A stretch of 64,000 bases of DNA from positions 3,032,631 to 3,096,630 of the forward strand of contig OZ024790.1 in assembly GCA_964017065.1 (NCBI GenBank). Direction: 5' to 3'. Numbering within the stretch: position 1 is the stretch's first letter; each line of letters opens with the position of its first letter. Positions 20,392-32,800 of the stretch are shown in pieces. The DNA comes from Haliclona indistincta (lineage: Eukaryota > Porifera > Demospongiae > Haplosclerida > Chalinidae). The notes under the pieces were generated by a model. It worked only from the letters and a program-made list of their open reading frames with translations, searched no databases and was not told the origin of the DNA. The position numbers and the translations under genes were made by a program.

Positions 20392-23300
20392 ATGACTGTG
20401 TCAGCATTTGTTCTGACTGCAGTGCTATTGTCTGTAGTCACTTTGTGTCTTGCTGAGGATTACTATGTGTCAGCTGCCAATGGCAAGGATTGTCCTCTAG
20501 ACAGTGACTGCCACAGTCTCAGTTACTATCTCTCTGATCCTGAGCTCTACTTCACTTCCAACACCGAAAAAACTTTCTTGGAGGGAAAACATCTTCTTGA
20601 CAGAGAAGAACCGATTAAAATCAGTCAAGTCACTGGTCTCACTCTAATAGGTAGAGGTCATTGGGTGCCTGGACAAGAGGAGACAATAATGGAATCTACT
20701 GCTGTCATCTACTGCACAAATGGAAGTGGAGGATTTGCATTTTATGATTCTTCTCATATTACAATCACCTTACTGTCTCTGATTAACTGCGGTGCATTTC
20801 ATTCTGATGTCAAAGTGCTTGATAAAAAATTCTATTCAACACTCCTTTTTTCAAATATTGATCCATTATATCTTTACAATGTCTCGATACAAAACAGCTC
20901 AGAACATGGACTAATTATTCACAATTGTCCTTATCCGATTATTCTCTACTGTTCTATTGCATACTCAAACATTGATCGCAATTCTGACATTCTAAAATGC
21001 AAGGAAAATGTAAGTGGAAGCAATTTGATGGTCTTGATTACAAATTTTCGCAGCATATGTACAGTTTCAGTTTCGAATTCCAATTTTACCGATGGATGTG
21101 GTAACTCACAGTATGGAGGCATTGTAGTTCTGGCTGTATCTGGTAAATCAGTTGATCTTTATATGGTAGCAATTGAAGTAGTCCAGAAATTTCAAAACAG
21201 TGGAGACGGATTTGTAATTTTTAACAATAGGACAAGCATTAGCTTGAATCTTAGTAATTCAAAACTAAAGGGAACTGCAGACAATTCAGCACAGCGAAAT
21301 CATGCTAGAGGCCTATGGATAAACACAATACCCTCTCCAGCTACTGAAACTAGTATCATAATAGATGGATCGTCATTTATCGATATTTCTGGCTGTCAGA
21401 TTTGTACCAAATTTTACGGTGGAGTTACTTTATACTTAGTTGTTAAAAATACTGTATTTTCACACAAGCAAGTACCAACACCAGGCCATCAGTATGGAAT
21501 ACATATTTTTATCAACCAAACTGCCTTAAGCATTCTGAATGCATTCGAACTTCAAAATGTAACTCTTTCTCTAAACAATGCTTTTGCAATGGGATTATTT
21601 TTCGAAGTCGTAACTTCAAAAAAAATACATGTACTACATCCAGGTTTCATTGCAATAAAAGACAGTTTGTTTAGTTCAAACAAAAATATGAATTCTGCAG
21701 TTAGACTGTCGGTTGACAAACTAGTCAATATAACAAACTGTGTCTTCCTCGATAACAGTGGAGGCTCTGCTATCAGTGTATCAACAACTGATCGATTGCT
21801 TTTAAGTAATGTCACATTTACTAACAACAGTATGACTGCAGTCACAGTGTGGAATGGTGTTGTACAATTCAATGGCAGAAACAAGATACAAAACAACCAA
21901 GCAACTGGAATATTCCTTCAAGGGTCCTCTTATATTAAAGTAGATGACAACAGTGAACTTATTTTTCTGAACAACACTGGTGGTACAGTCGGAGGAGCAA
22001 TCCATGTGAATGACATGCGAACATTTCAGAATGACTACTGCTCTATTCTAGTCAGCAATGACTCACAGATTATATTCTCAGGAAACCGTGCAGTTGAAGG
22101 AGGAGGAGATGTGTATGGAGCTAGATTAGTAGACTGCTTAGACATTGATAACAATCACGTTCCAATACAAGGCCAACCAAACGAAACATCTTGGTACTTC
22201 AACATACCACAGTCACACAGAATGAACTACAGCAACACTGATCTACTCTCTTCCATTTCGTCTGATCCCATCATGGTCTGTTTCTGTGAGAATAAAATAC
22301 CAAACTGTGTCAAAAGGTTTCTTTCCCATGATGGCTTGTTTCCGGGAGAAGTAGCAAAGATTGAAATTACAACAGTAGGTAACTATGGTGGTACCAGTTC
22401 AGGTACTGTGTCTATAGCTGTACACAATGCATCACTGGTCAGACCATATGGACCTCAAGGAACTACTGCCAGGTGTCACAAGCTACATCTTCTTCTGAAT
22501 AGCTCTGGCCCTACATCAGCATCTGTGGCCATCACAGTGAACGGAGGGTTACCAGGATGGGGTGTTACTCTTGCTGTAGATATCATGGAGTGTACTCCTG
22601 GTTTCATCAAGAACGAGCAGTCTGGAAGGTGTGAGTGTGCATCTCTCCTCAAAAACTACAGCATATCTTGCATTGCATCTCACAATGATTCATACTTTCG
22701 TAGATCAGGAAGCAACTGGTTTGCTTTTCTCAACACCACTAATAGGACTTGCCTCACAGTATACACTGACTGTCTATTTGACTATTGCAACTCTTCTCAA
22801 GTCACATTTAACATTCTCGATCCTGATGATCAGTGTACTGGTGGTAGGGAAGGTATTCTGTGTGGTCAGTGTCAACCTGGTCTCAGCTTGTTACTGGGCT
22901 CTAATCGCTGTGCCTCTTGCTCTAATGTGTACCTTCTCCTTGTGTTAGTATTCGCTGTGGCCGGCATTGTATTAGTGGGTGTAATAATGGCTCTCAATCT
23001 GACTGTATCAGTAGGTGCAGTGAATGGACTATTGCTCTATGCTAACATGGTCAAACTGAACGAGAGTGTGTTCTTTCCCAATGGTAGACCACCAGTAGTG
23101 AGCCAGTTCATATCATGGCTAAACCTTGACTTTGGTATAGAATTGTGCTTGTTTGATGGACTAGATGGATATTGGAAGACTTGGCTTCAGTTTGTTTTTC
23201 CATCATATCTCTTTCTTCTCATGGGAGCCATCATCTTGGGTAGCCATTACTCGGCGAATATTTGCAGGTTGTGTGGCTCTAATGCAGTGCCAGCTCTTGC

Positions 23301-24228
23301 CACACTGTTCCTCATGTCCTACACTAAGATATTACAGACAGTCACTAATACTTTGACAATGTCTCAGTTAAACTGTAATGGCACTCTCCTCAAAGTGTGG
23401 AGTGTGGACGGTAACATTGACTATTTCAGTGTTAAACACCTGATTCTTGTCATCTTCTCAGGATGTGTGTTGATTGTGGGAGTGGCCTATCCTCTACTGG
23501 TCTTGTTTGCTCCTCTTCTAGAGCGATACAGTGACAAATGTATTCCAAGAAACTGGAATCCAGTATCAAAGATGAAGCCATTGCTCGATGCATATGGAGG
23601 ACCATACAAAGACAGACATCGTTACTGGACTGGTGTGACCCTACTTGTGCGTCTACTAGTAACCATTGTATTCTCCTTCACATCTGGCAGGCTAGTATTC
23701 CTCAACAGTGTTATCATAACTGTTACTGTACAAGGATTGTCTTTTACTTGGCTGTTCACAAAGGGTGTCTATAGAAGCATTACTCTAAACATATTGGATT
23801 CTTTGTTTCTTCTCAACCTGTTTGTTCTTGCAAATAGCAGTCTTTTGTTTCTTTACCTGAAGTTGACGACAGCACAAGAAGTGACCACAATTGTTTCAAT
23901 CTGTCTGTCTCTTCTTGGTTTCCTAGCTATAGTAGTTGAGTGTGTTTGGTTGAGAATAAAACGAAAATGGTCGAGGACTGTAAAACCTAATCGACTAACC
24001 TCTTTACAAGAAGTGGAACAGCTGATAAGCAGCAGTGATAGTGACAGAGCTGACTCACCTAACAAGCGATCAGGATCTCCACCATCTCATGTGTATGGTA
24101 CAATACGAGGAGAGCATCAGTTTGACCTTCACTTACCAGACAACAGTCGTAACAACAACTCACCATCATCCAGTGCTGTTCTGAGAGAAAGAGAGCCTTT
24201 ACTTTTTAGTACTTCTGCTCAATATTGA
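20392..24228 (+). CDS. Array gene G2: beta-helix/multi-pass membrane protein, intact
   Basis: Intronless, 1,278 residues from the chosen ATG; the frame also opens at 20329, 21 codons earlier, but the start at 20392 gives a clean signal peptide (MTVSAFVLTAVLLSVVTLCLA). Order: a short Cys motif (CPLDSDCHSL), then about 550 residues of short beta-strand-like repeats rich in N-x-S/T sites and resembling a right-handed beta-helix (class I), the GNRAVEGGGDVYGARLVDC block, a Cys-rich neck (QCTGGREGILCGQCQPG...RCASC, near 22840-22920), 8-9 membrane segments (about 22925-23960) and a roughly 90-residue cytoplasmic tail with HVYGTI and EREPLL. I recall similar membrane halves in unnamed proteins of sponges, corals and lancelets; no function is known to me. 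Probably a glycosylated surface protein. Confidence 0.9.
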   Translation: MTVSAFVLTAVLLSVVTLCLAEDYYVSAANGKDCPLDSDCHSLSYYLSDPELYFTSNTEKTFLEGKHLLDREEPIKISQVTGLTLIGRGHWVPGQEETIMESTAVIYCTNGSGGFAFYDSSHITITLLSLINCGAFHSDVKVLDKKFYSTLLFSNIDPLYLYNVSIQNSSEHGLIIHNCPYPIILYCSIAYSNIDRNSDILKCKENVSGSNLMVLITNFRSICTVSVSNSNFTDGCGNSQYGGIVVLAVSGKSVDLYMVAIEVVQKFQNSGDGFVIFNNRTSISLNLSNSKLKGTADNSAQRNHARGLWINTIPSPATETSIIIDGSSFIDISGCQICTKFYGGVTLYLVVKNTVFSHKQVPTPGHQYGIHIFINQTALSILNAFELQNVTLSLNNAFAMGLFFEVVTSKKIHVLHPGFIAIKDSLFSSNKNMNSAVRLSVDKLVNITNCVFLDNSGGSAISVSTTDRLLLSNVTFTNNSMTAVTVWNGVVQFNGRNKIQNNQATGIFLQGSSYIKVDDNSELIFLNNTGGTVGGAIHVNDMRTFQNDYCSILVSNDSQIIFSGNRAVEGGGDVYGARLVDCLDIDNNHVPIQGQPNETSWYFNIPQSHRMNYSNTDLLSSISSDPIMVCFCENKIPNCVKRFLSHDGLFPGEVAKIEITTVGNYGGTSSGTVSIAVHNASLVRPYGPQGTTARCHKLHLLLNSSGPTSASVAITVNGGLPGWGVTLAVDIMECTPGFIKNEQSGRCECASLLKNYSISCIASHNDSYFRRSGSNWFAFLNTTNRTCLTVYTDCLFDYCNSSQVTFNILDPDDQCTGGREGILCGQCQPGLSLLLGSNRCASCSNVYLLLVLVFAVAGIVLVGVIMALNLTVSVGAVNGLLLYANMVKLNESVFFPNGRPPVVSQFISWLNLDFGIELCLFDGLDGYWKTWLQFVFPSYLFLLMGAIILGSHYSANICRLCGSNAVPALATLFLMSYTKILQTVTNTLTMSQLNCNGTLLKVWSVDGNIDYFSVKHLILVIFSGCVLIVGVAYPLLVLFAPLLERYSDKCIPRNWNPVSKMKPLLDAYGGPYKDRHRYWTGVTLLVRLLVTIVFSFTSGRLVFLNSVIITVTVQGLSFTWLFTKGVYRSITLNILDSLFLLNLFVLANSSLLFLYLKLTTAQEVTTIVSICLSLLGFLAIVVECVWLRIKRKWSRTVKPNRLTSLQEVEQLISSSDSDRADSPNKRSGSPPSHVYGTIRGEHQFDLHLPDNSRNNNSPSSSAVLREREPLLFSTSAQY

Positions 24229-24649
24229 AAATTTCAGTTTAATCATTATTTTTGTTTACTTGACTATACAATTGTAGTAGCTTGATACAAACACATAGTG
24301 AGCATGCACATTATTCTGTTCAGTTACTGGACATTTTTGTTGTTTCTTTATGGAGTGTTCTGTTAACACATTTTCAGATAAAAATAACGTTGAAATTGAC
24401 TCAAGGAAATGACGACATTATTCCAAAGCATCTAGCGAAATGCTGAAATAACAGTACTGTGATTTGTAGTTTCCTGCTTGTTGAAACAAATTCTCAGTAA
24501 TAGGAAATTTTTGTTAGCACTAACAAAGTACTAGACTGTTTGTTGTGAATTTTGAAGTACAAATGTGTATTTGATACAACTAAAAATACATAGGGAAACT
24601 ATAGACTCTGAGGAAATAAACATAGTGAACTATTTTGTTTTTCGCTGAA
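24229..24649 (+). promoter_or_regulatory. G2-G3 intergenic region with type-Z promoter
   Basis: Shared with the regions before G7, G8 and G10. It includes TGACTCA (24397-24403), an AP-1 type bZIP site, followed by CAAGGAAATGACGACATTA, and ends in GGAAATAAACATAG before the double start GAAATGACCATGG. No gene of its own. It is joined here directly to the G2 tail, without the collapsed relic that precedes this block elsewhere. Confidence 0.45.
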
Positions 24650-27600
24650 ATGACCATGGTGAAGATGACAGCGTTGATGCTAGCTGCTGTGCTGTTGTTA
24701 GTAGCTTCTTCGAGTCATGCTGAGAATCATCATTATTATGTGTCAGCTGCCAATGGCAAGGATTGTCCTCCAGACAGTGACTGCCACAGTCTCAGTTACT
24801 ATCTCTCTGATCCTGAGCTCTACTTCACTTCCAACACTAGAATAACTTTCTTGGAAGGAACACATCTTCTTGACAGAGAAGAACCGATCAACATCAGTCT
24901 AGTCACTGGTCTCAGTCTAATAGGTAGAGGTCAATGGGTGCTTGGACCAGAGGAGACAATAATGGAATCTACTGCTGTCATCTACTGCACAAATGGAAGT
25001 GGAGGATTTGCATTTTATGACTCATCTCAAATATCAATCATTAACTTGTCATTGATCAATTGTGGTGCACTCCACACTGATGCTCAAATCAAGTCCACAT
25101 TACTCTTTTTGAAAATTTCAGAACTGAATCTTCGTTTTGTCTCGATACAAAACAGCTCTGAACATGGACTAGTAGCTCACAATTGTGACCACATTGAAAT
25201 GTTTTCTTGTTCAATTGCTTTTAGTAACATTGATCGAAAATCTTCGCAGTGCAACAGTAGCCTCGTGCGAGGGAGCAACTTATTAATAATTTATCATGGT
25301 TCTAGCTCGAAAAATCAGCTGAAAATCTTGGATTCTAACTTCTCCAATGCTTGTGGAAAATTTAGATATGGGAGTGTTGCAGTTCATGCAGTGAATACTG
25401 ACATGGTCACGACATTAACACTCAGAGAGCTAAAAATCGTTCAAAAAGTACAAAATGGTGCAAGTGGCCTAGTAATTTGGAGCCAAAAATCACATATAGA
25501 ATTTAATTTCTCTGATTCAATAGTGTTATCAAAGGTGATATACAATAAAGGAGTTTTCTTTACAATACTTTCGTCAATAGTTAGTTTGAATTTGGAGAGA
25601 ATAGCATTTTACAACAATTCAGAAGGTCAGATTCACTTGCAATCTTACAACGGAACAATCATGCATCTGTGCATGAATAGTATAAAATTTCTACATGAAT
25701 ATGTTACCGCACAAAAGATATTCCAACACACTTATGTGGGAGTATACATATTTACGTGGGAGACAAGAATGTATTTAACAATGTCACCATGTCTTTGAAT
25801 AACGCCTTCCATACTGGATTTCGATTGCAAAACACTCTAATTTTGCCCGTAGCAGAAAATTTCACTGTCATAAACAGCACCTTCAATGCTAACCAGAACA
25901 TAAAATCGGTTTTGCACCTGGCAGTTGATAGAACGGTCAACATCATAAACTGTCATTTCTTCAACAATAGCGGCATCTCTGTTATCAGTGTCTCAACATA
26001 TAGCAAGGTTTTTTTCACCAATGTCAAATTCGACAACAACATTATGAATGCACTCACAGTGTGGAATGGAGTTATACAATTCAAAGGTAAGAACGTGATA
26101 CGAAACAGTCGCAGAACTGGTGTATATCTTCAAGGGGAATCTCGCATAAGTGTAAAAGGCAACAGTGAACTTGCTTTCTTCAACAACACTGCAAAAACTG
26201 TAGGAGGAGCTATTCGCATATATGACATACAGACATCTCACAATGACTACTGCTCTATTCTAGTCAGCAATGACTCACAGATTATATTCTCAGGAAACCG
26301 TGCTGTTGAAGGAGGAGGAGATGTGTATGGAGCTAGATTAGTAGACTGCTTAGACATTGATAACAATCATGTGCCAAGACAAGGCCAACCAAACGAAACA
26401 TCATGGTACTTCAACATACCACAGTCACACAGAATGAACTTCAGCAACACTGACCTACTCTCTTCCATTTCGTCTGATCCCATCATGGTCTGTTTCTGTG
26501 AGAATAATATACCAAACTGTGTCAAAAGGTTTCTTTCCCATGATGGCTTGTTTCCGGGAGAAGTAGCAAAGATTGAAATTGCAACAGTAGGTAACTATGG
26601 TGGTACCAGTTCAGGTACTGTGTCTATAGCTGTACACAATGCATCACTGGTCAGACCATATGGACGTCAAGGAACTACTGCCAGGTGCCACAAGCTTCAT
26701 CTTCTTCTAAGTAGCTCTGGTCCTACATCAGCATCTGTGGCTATCACAGTGAATGGAGGGTTACCAGGATGGGGTGTTACTCTTGCTGTAGATATCATGG
26801 AGTGTCCTCCTGGTTTCATCAAGAACGAGCAGTCTGGAAGGTGTGAGTGTGCACCTCTCCTCAAAAACTACAGCATATCTTGCATTGCATCTCACAATGC
26901 TTCATACTTTAGTAGATCAGGAAGCAACTGGCTTGCTTTTCTCAACACCACTGATGGGACTTGTCTCACAGTATACACTGACTGTCCATTTGACTATTGC
27001 AACTCTTCTCAAGTCACATTTTACATTCTCAATCCTGATGATCAGTGTACTGGTGGTAGGGAAGGTATTCTGTGTGGTCAGTGTCAACCTGGTCTCAGCT
27101 TGTTACTGGGCTCTAATCGCTGTGCCTCTTGCTCTATTGTGTACCTTCTCCTTGTGTTAGTATTTGCTGTTGCCGGCATTGTATTAGTGGGTGTAATAAT
27201 GGCTCTCAATCTGACTGTATCAGTAGGTGCAGTGAATGGACTATTGCTCTATGCTAACATGGTCAAACTGAACGAGAGTGTGTTCTTTCCCAATGATATG
27301 GTAGACCACCAGTAGTGAGCCAGTTCATATCATGGCTAAACCTTGACTTTGGAATAGAAGTGTGCTTGTTTGATGGACTAGACGGTTATTGGAAGACTTG
27401 GCTTCAGTTTGTTTTCCCATCATATCTCTTCCTTCTCATGGGAGCCATCATCTTGGGTAGCCATTACTCGGCGAAAATTTGCAGGTTGTGTGGATCTAAT
27501 GCAGTGCCAGCACTTGCCACACTGTTCCTCATGTCCTATACTAAGATCTTACAGACAGTCACTAATGCTTTAGCTATGTCTCAGATAAACTGCAATGGTA

Positions 27601-28443
27601 CTCTCCTCAAAGTGTGGAGTGTGGACGGTAAAATTGACTATTTCAGTGTTAAACACCTGATTCTTGTCATCTTCTCAGGATGTGTGTTGATTGTGGGAGT
27701 AGCCTATCCTCTACTGGTCTTGTTTGCTCCTCTTCTAGAGCGATATAGTGACAAATGTATTCCAAGTAACTGGAATCCAGTATCAAAGATGAAGCCATTG
27801 CTCGATGCATATGGAGGACCATACAAAGACAGGCATCGTTACTGGACTGGTGTGACTATGCTTATGCGTCTACTAGTAACCATTGTATTCTCCTTCACAT
27901 CTGGCAGGCTAGTATTTCTCAACAGTGTTATCATATCTGTCATTGTGCAAGGGTTCTTCTTCACTTGGTCGTTCACAAAGGGTGTCTATAGAAGCACTAC
28001 TCTAAATATTTTGGATTCTATGTTTCTCCTAAATCTGTTTGTTCTCGCAAATAGCAGTCTTTTGTTTCTTTACCTGAAGTTGACAACGACACAAGAATTA
28101 AATTGTTTCAATCTGTCTGTCTCTTCTTGGTTTCCTAGCTATAGTAGTTCAGTGTGTTTGGTTGAGAATAAAACGAAAATGGCTGAGGACTAGTATAAAA
28201 CCTAATCGACTAACCTCTTTACAAGAAGTGGAACAGCTGATAAGCAGCAGTGATAGTGACAGAGCTGACTCACCTAACAAGCGATCAGGATCTCCACCAT
28301 CTCATGTGTATGGTACAATACGAGGAGAGCACCAGTTTGACCTACACTTACCAGACAACAGTCGTAACATCAACTCACCATCATCCAGTGCTGTTCTGAG
28401 AGAAAGAGAGCCTTTACTGTTTAGCACTTCTACTCAAGATTGA
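24650..28443 (+). pseudogene. Array gene G3: class II ectodomain, three frameshifts
   Basis: The start ATG at 24650 (another ATG two codons on, in ACCATGG context) gives MTMVKMTALMLAAVLLLVASSSHAE. The ectodomain from about 25020 is class II and nearly identical to that of G5, including QIKSTLLFLKISEL and KNVIRNSRRTGVYLQG. Lesions: a 10-base deletion near 25770 (TRM then out of frame where G5 has TRMGTIVFNN), a 5-base insertion near 27297 (FFPN then out of frame before GRPPVV), and a 5-base deletion near 28098 in TTTQEVTTIV. A three-base insertion near 28194 is in frame. Readable pieces are 24650-25798, 25756-27315, 27315-28193 and 28162-28443. Several independent indels make sequencing error unlikely. 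Confidence 0.85.
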
Positions 28444-28731
28444 TTCTTTGTTCTTTATTGCCAAAATAGTACATATTGGTTAGTTACAGTAGTAGTGAAT
28501 TTTAGGACGGTATTTTATGATTATGCATTTCAATAATAATATAGTACTGGAGTAAATTCATTCATTTGTATACACAGATGAATCTTACAGAATCTTGTCT
28601 TAATCTTGCAGTAGTAAAATTTAAACTGAACAGAGTAATTTTTATTAAACCACCTCATGTTATGAAGTAGTTGAAGTAAAAGAGACAAAATTTAAAGAAT
28701 AAGGGAATAGGTGGTATTAGTTAGTATTTTT

Positions 28732-28885
28732 ATGAAAACGTGCAGTTGAAGGAGGAGGAGATGTGTATGGAGCTAGATTAGTAGACTGCTTAGACATTGA
28801 TAACAATCATATACCAAACCAAACGAAACATATTGGTACTTTAATACACAGAATGCACTTCAGCAATACTGAAACACTCTCCCTC
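28732..28885 (+). pseudogene. Short mid-gene remnant 1 of an array gene
   Basis: About 150 bp matching only the stretch from ENVQLKEEEMCMELD DNA (GTGCAGTTGAAGGAGGAGGA, coding GNRAVEGGGDVYGARLVDCLDID in real genes) to the start of the STEALSS region. It has lost pieces (PNQTKHIGTL) and is followed by a CT-rich stretch ending in CTCTCATCC. Equivalent remnants follow G5 and G8, so the remnant duplicated along with the array unit. Confidence 0.8.
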
Positions 28886-29864
28886 TCCATACCTCTCTCA
28901 TCCATTCTACTCTCTTTCCTGTCTCATCCACTCTCCATTTCTCTCGTATTCTCTTTGTAGCTATGATCAATGACTGAAATACTATAGCTATAGAGGAGGG
29001 CATTAGGTGTGCATGTGATAATGACAATTTGTTGCCTTGAACATGCACTATCAGTTTTATATAGTCTGTTTGCAAATGTAGAGCATTTTTAGCACAAGGT
29101 GCTCCTAGCTTGTGAAGAAGGGACCTGTGTGCTCCAGGCCTCTCTCAGTAAATCTATATGTACCACTGCTTCCTTTTCCAATGGTGTTTTTCATTTAGCA
29201 CACCTATTGCTGATGCTGCAAGATAACCTATAGGTTATCTTGCAGCATCAGCATCAGCATCTGGTAGTAGCTGATACATGAAAATATTTTAATGTGGATG
29301 CCAGTCATGACTAGAGAATCTTCACAATCGGATTAAAACTTTTTTCAGGAAAAAATGTAACGTCACAGTAGTACGTAGATCATTTGACATCATTTTATTC
29401 TGCATTATATAAATAAATATTATTATATTGTTAAGATGGTTTCCCAAAGTATGATAAGTGAAGAATCACAAGGAAATTGTGATTTATTTAAGAATTTGCT
29501 GCTGCAATAACCTATGGCAGCTATGTTAATTAATACGATAAGCTAAACTGAGTTTTTCTAAAGTACGACAATATCATAGCTGCCAAAGTATTGCAGCTAT
29601 GTTAATGCAATAAGCTTGCATTTCAGCACAAGCCGATAGTACAAACTAGAGTAAAACCACAAACTGTGGTTGGGTAAAGAATGTGAGGTCTAAGTAGCTA
29701 CTTGGACTTTAAATGAGATTCATTAATGATGACGTAATTCATGATAGTAGTTTACAATGCTCCATCGAGTGTACTGATACGTACAAAAATGTATGACACT
29801 TTTGCTATACATTAAAAGCAGCAATCAGACGAATTTACAGTTCAGTTCAGCGCTTTACTTGACT
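28886..29864 (+). promoter_or_regulatory. Intergenic region before G4 with type-X promoter block
   Basis: Non-coding, homologous to 38376-39249 and 53283-54100. It holds the palindrome at 29208-29253 and, near its end, the conserved type-X block (about 29655-29800) with the bZIP-type site TGACGTAA at 29730-29737 and the short upstream frame starting at ATGTATGACAC (about 29789). Confidence 0.45.
29208..29253. repeat. Perfect 46-bp palindrome without loop
   Basis: The left arm 29208-29230 (ending CAAGATAACCTA) is followed at once by its exact complement 29231-29253 (TAGGTTATCTTG...). The equivalent positions after G5 and G8 have only one arm-like word (ATCTTGCAGCATCA near 38679; ATCTGGCAGCATCA near 53446), so the second arm arose here by a local inverted duplication. 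Confidence 0.9.
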
Positions 29865-32800
29865 ATGAATGTGTCAGCATTTATTCTGGCTGCAGTGCTA
29901 TTGTCAGTAGCCTCCTCAGTGAGTCTTACTGAGCATCGCTATGTGTCAGCTGCCAATGGCAAGGACTGTCCTCCAGACAGTGACTGTCACAGTCTCAGTT
30001 ACTATCTCTCTGATCCTGAGCTCTACTTCACTTCCAACACCAGAATAACTTTCTTGGAGGGAACACATCTTCTTGAGTCTGACATAGAAGAACCGATTAA
30101 AATCAGTCAAGTCAGTAATCTCACTCTGATAGGTAGAGGTAAATGGGTGCTTGGACCAGAGGAGACAATAATGGAATCTACTGCTGTCATCTACTGCACA
30201 AATGGAAGTGGAGGATTTGCATTTTATGACTCATCTCACATTACAATCACCTTACTGTCACTGATTAACTGTGGTGCATTCCATTTTGATGTCAAAGTGC
30301 TCGATAAGGAGTTCTATTCATCGCTCCTTTTTTCAAACATTGATAAATTACATCTTTTCAATGTCTCGATACAAAACAGCTCAGAACATGGACTAATCGT
30401 TCACAATTGTCCTAATCCGCATATTTTCGACTGTTCTATTGCGTATTCAAACATTGATCGCAATTCTGACACTCTAAAATGCAAGGAAAATGTAAGTGGA
30501 AGCAATTTGATGGTTGTGATTACAATTGTTTACAGCTTAGTTTTAGTTTCGAATTCCAACTTTACCGATGGATGTGGCAACTCACAGTATGGAGGCATTG
30601 TAGTTCTGGCTGTATCTGGTGAATTAGCTGAGTTTAGTATGGCAGCAATTGAAGTAGTCCAGAAATTGCAAAACAGTGGAGATGGATTTGTAATTTTTAG
30701 CAATAGGACAAGCATTACCTTGAATCTCAGTAATTCAAAACTGAGGGGAACTGGAGACAATTCGGTACAGCGAAATCATGCTAGAGGCTTATGGATAAAC
30801 ACAATACCCTCTTCATATTATACTGAAACTGATACTAGAATCACAATAGATGGATCATCATTTATCGATATTTCTGGCTGTCAGATTTGTACCAAATTTT
30901 ATGGTGGAGCTACATCATCCTTAGTTGTTAAAAATACTGTATTTTCACACAAGCAAGTACCAACACCAGGACATCAGTACGGAATACATATATTTATCAA
31001 CCAAACTGCCTCAAGCATTGACAATGCATTCGAACTTCAAAACGTAACTCTTTCACTAAACAATGCTTTTGCAGTGGGATTATTTTTCGAAGTAGTAACT
31101 TCAGAAAAATTGCTCATACTACATACAGGTTTCATTACAATAAAAGACAGTTTGTTTAGTTCCAACAAAAATATGAAATCTGCAGTTAGTCTGTCAGCTG
31201 ACAAACTAATCAATATTACAAACTGTGTCTTCCTCGATAACAGTGGAGGCTCTGCTGTCAGTGTATCAACGACTGATCGATTGCTTTTAAGTAATGTCAC
31301 ATTTACTAACAACAGTATGACAGCAGTCGCAGTGTGGAATGGTGTTGTACAATTCAATGGCATAAACAAGATACAAAACAACCAAGCAACTGGAGTATTC
31401 CTTCAAGGGTCCTCTTATATTAAAGTAGATGACAACAGTGAACTAATTCTTCTGAACAACACTGATAGTACAGTCGGAGGAGCAATCCATGTGAATGACA
31501 TGCGAACATTTCAGAATGATTACTGCTCTATTCTAGTCAGCAATGACTCACAGATTATATTCTCAGGAAACCGTGCAGTTGAAGGAGGAGGAGATGTGTA
31601 TGGAGCTAGATTAGTAGACTGCTTAGACATTGATAAGAATTATGTGCTGAGACAAGGCCAACCAAACGAAACATCTTGGTACTTCAACATACCACAGTCA
31701 CACAGAATGAACTACAGCAACACTGATCTACTCTCTTCCATTTCGTCTGATCCCATCATGGTCTGTTTCTGTGAGAATAAAATACCAAACTGTTCCAATA
31801 GGTTTCTTTCACATGAAGGCTTGTTTCCAGGAGAAGTAGCAAAGACTGAAATTGCAACAGTAGGTAACTATGGTGGTACCAGTTCAGGTACTGTGTCTAT
31901 AGCTGTACACAATGCATCACTGGTCAGACCATATGGACCTCAAGGAACTACTGCCAGGTGTCACAAGCTTCATCTTCTTCTAAACAGCTCTGGTCCTACA
32001 TCAGCATCTGTGGCCATCACAGTGAACGGAGGGTTACCAGGATGGGGTGTTACTCTTGCTGTAGATATCATGGAGTGTCCTCCTGGTTTCATCAAGAACG
32101 AGCAGTCTGGAAGGTGTCAGTGTGCACCTCTCCTCAAAAACTACAGCATATCTTGCATTGCATCTCACAATGCTTCATACTTTAGTAGATCAGGAAGCAA
32201 CTGGTTTGCTTTTCTTAACACCACTAATAGGACTTGCCTCACAGTATACACTGACTGTCCATTTGACTATTGCAACTCTTCTCAAGTCACATTTAACATT
32301 CTCGATCCTGATGATCAGTGTACTGATGGTAGGGAAGGTATTCTGTGTGGTCAGTGTCAACCTGGCCTCAGCTTGTTACTGGGCTCTAATCGCTGTGCCT
32401 CTTGCTCCAATGTGTACCTTCTCCTTGTGTTAGTATTCGCTGTGGCCGGCATTGTATTAGTGGGTGTAATAATGGCTCTCAATCTGACTGTATCAGTAGG
32501 TGCAGTGAATGGACTATTGCTCTATGCTAACTTGGTCAAACTGAACGAGAGTGTGTTCTTTCCCAATGGTAGACCACCAGCAGTGAGCCAGTTCATATCA
32601 TGGCTAAACCTTGACTTTGGAATAGAATTGTGCTTGTTTGATGGACTGGACGGTTATTGGAAGACTTGGCTTCAATTTGTTTTCCCATCATATCTCTTTC
32701 TTCTCATGGGAGCCATCATCTTGGGTAGCCATTACTCGTCGAAAATTTGCAGGTTGTGTGGCTCTAATGCAGTGCCAGCACTTGCCACACTGTTCCTCAT

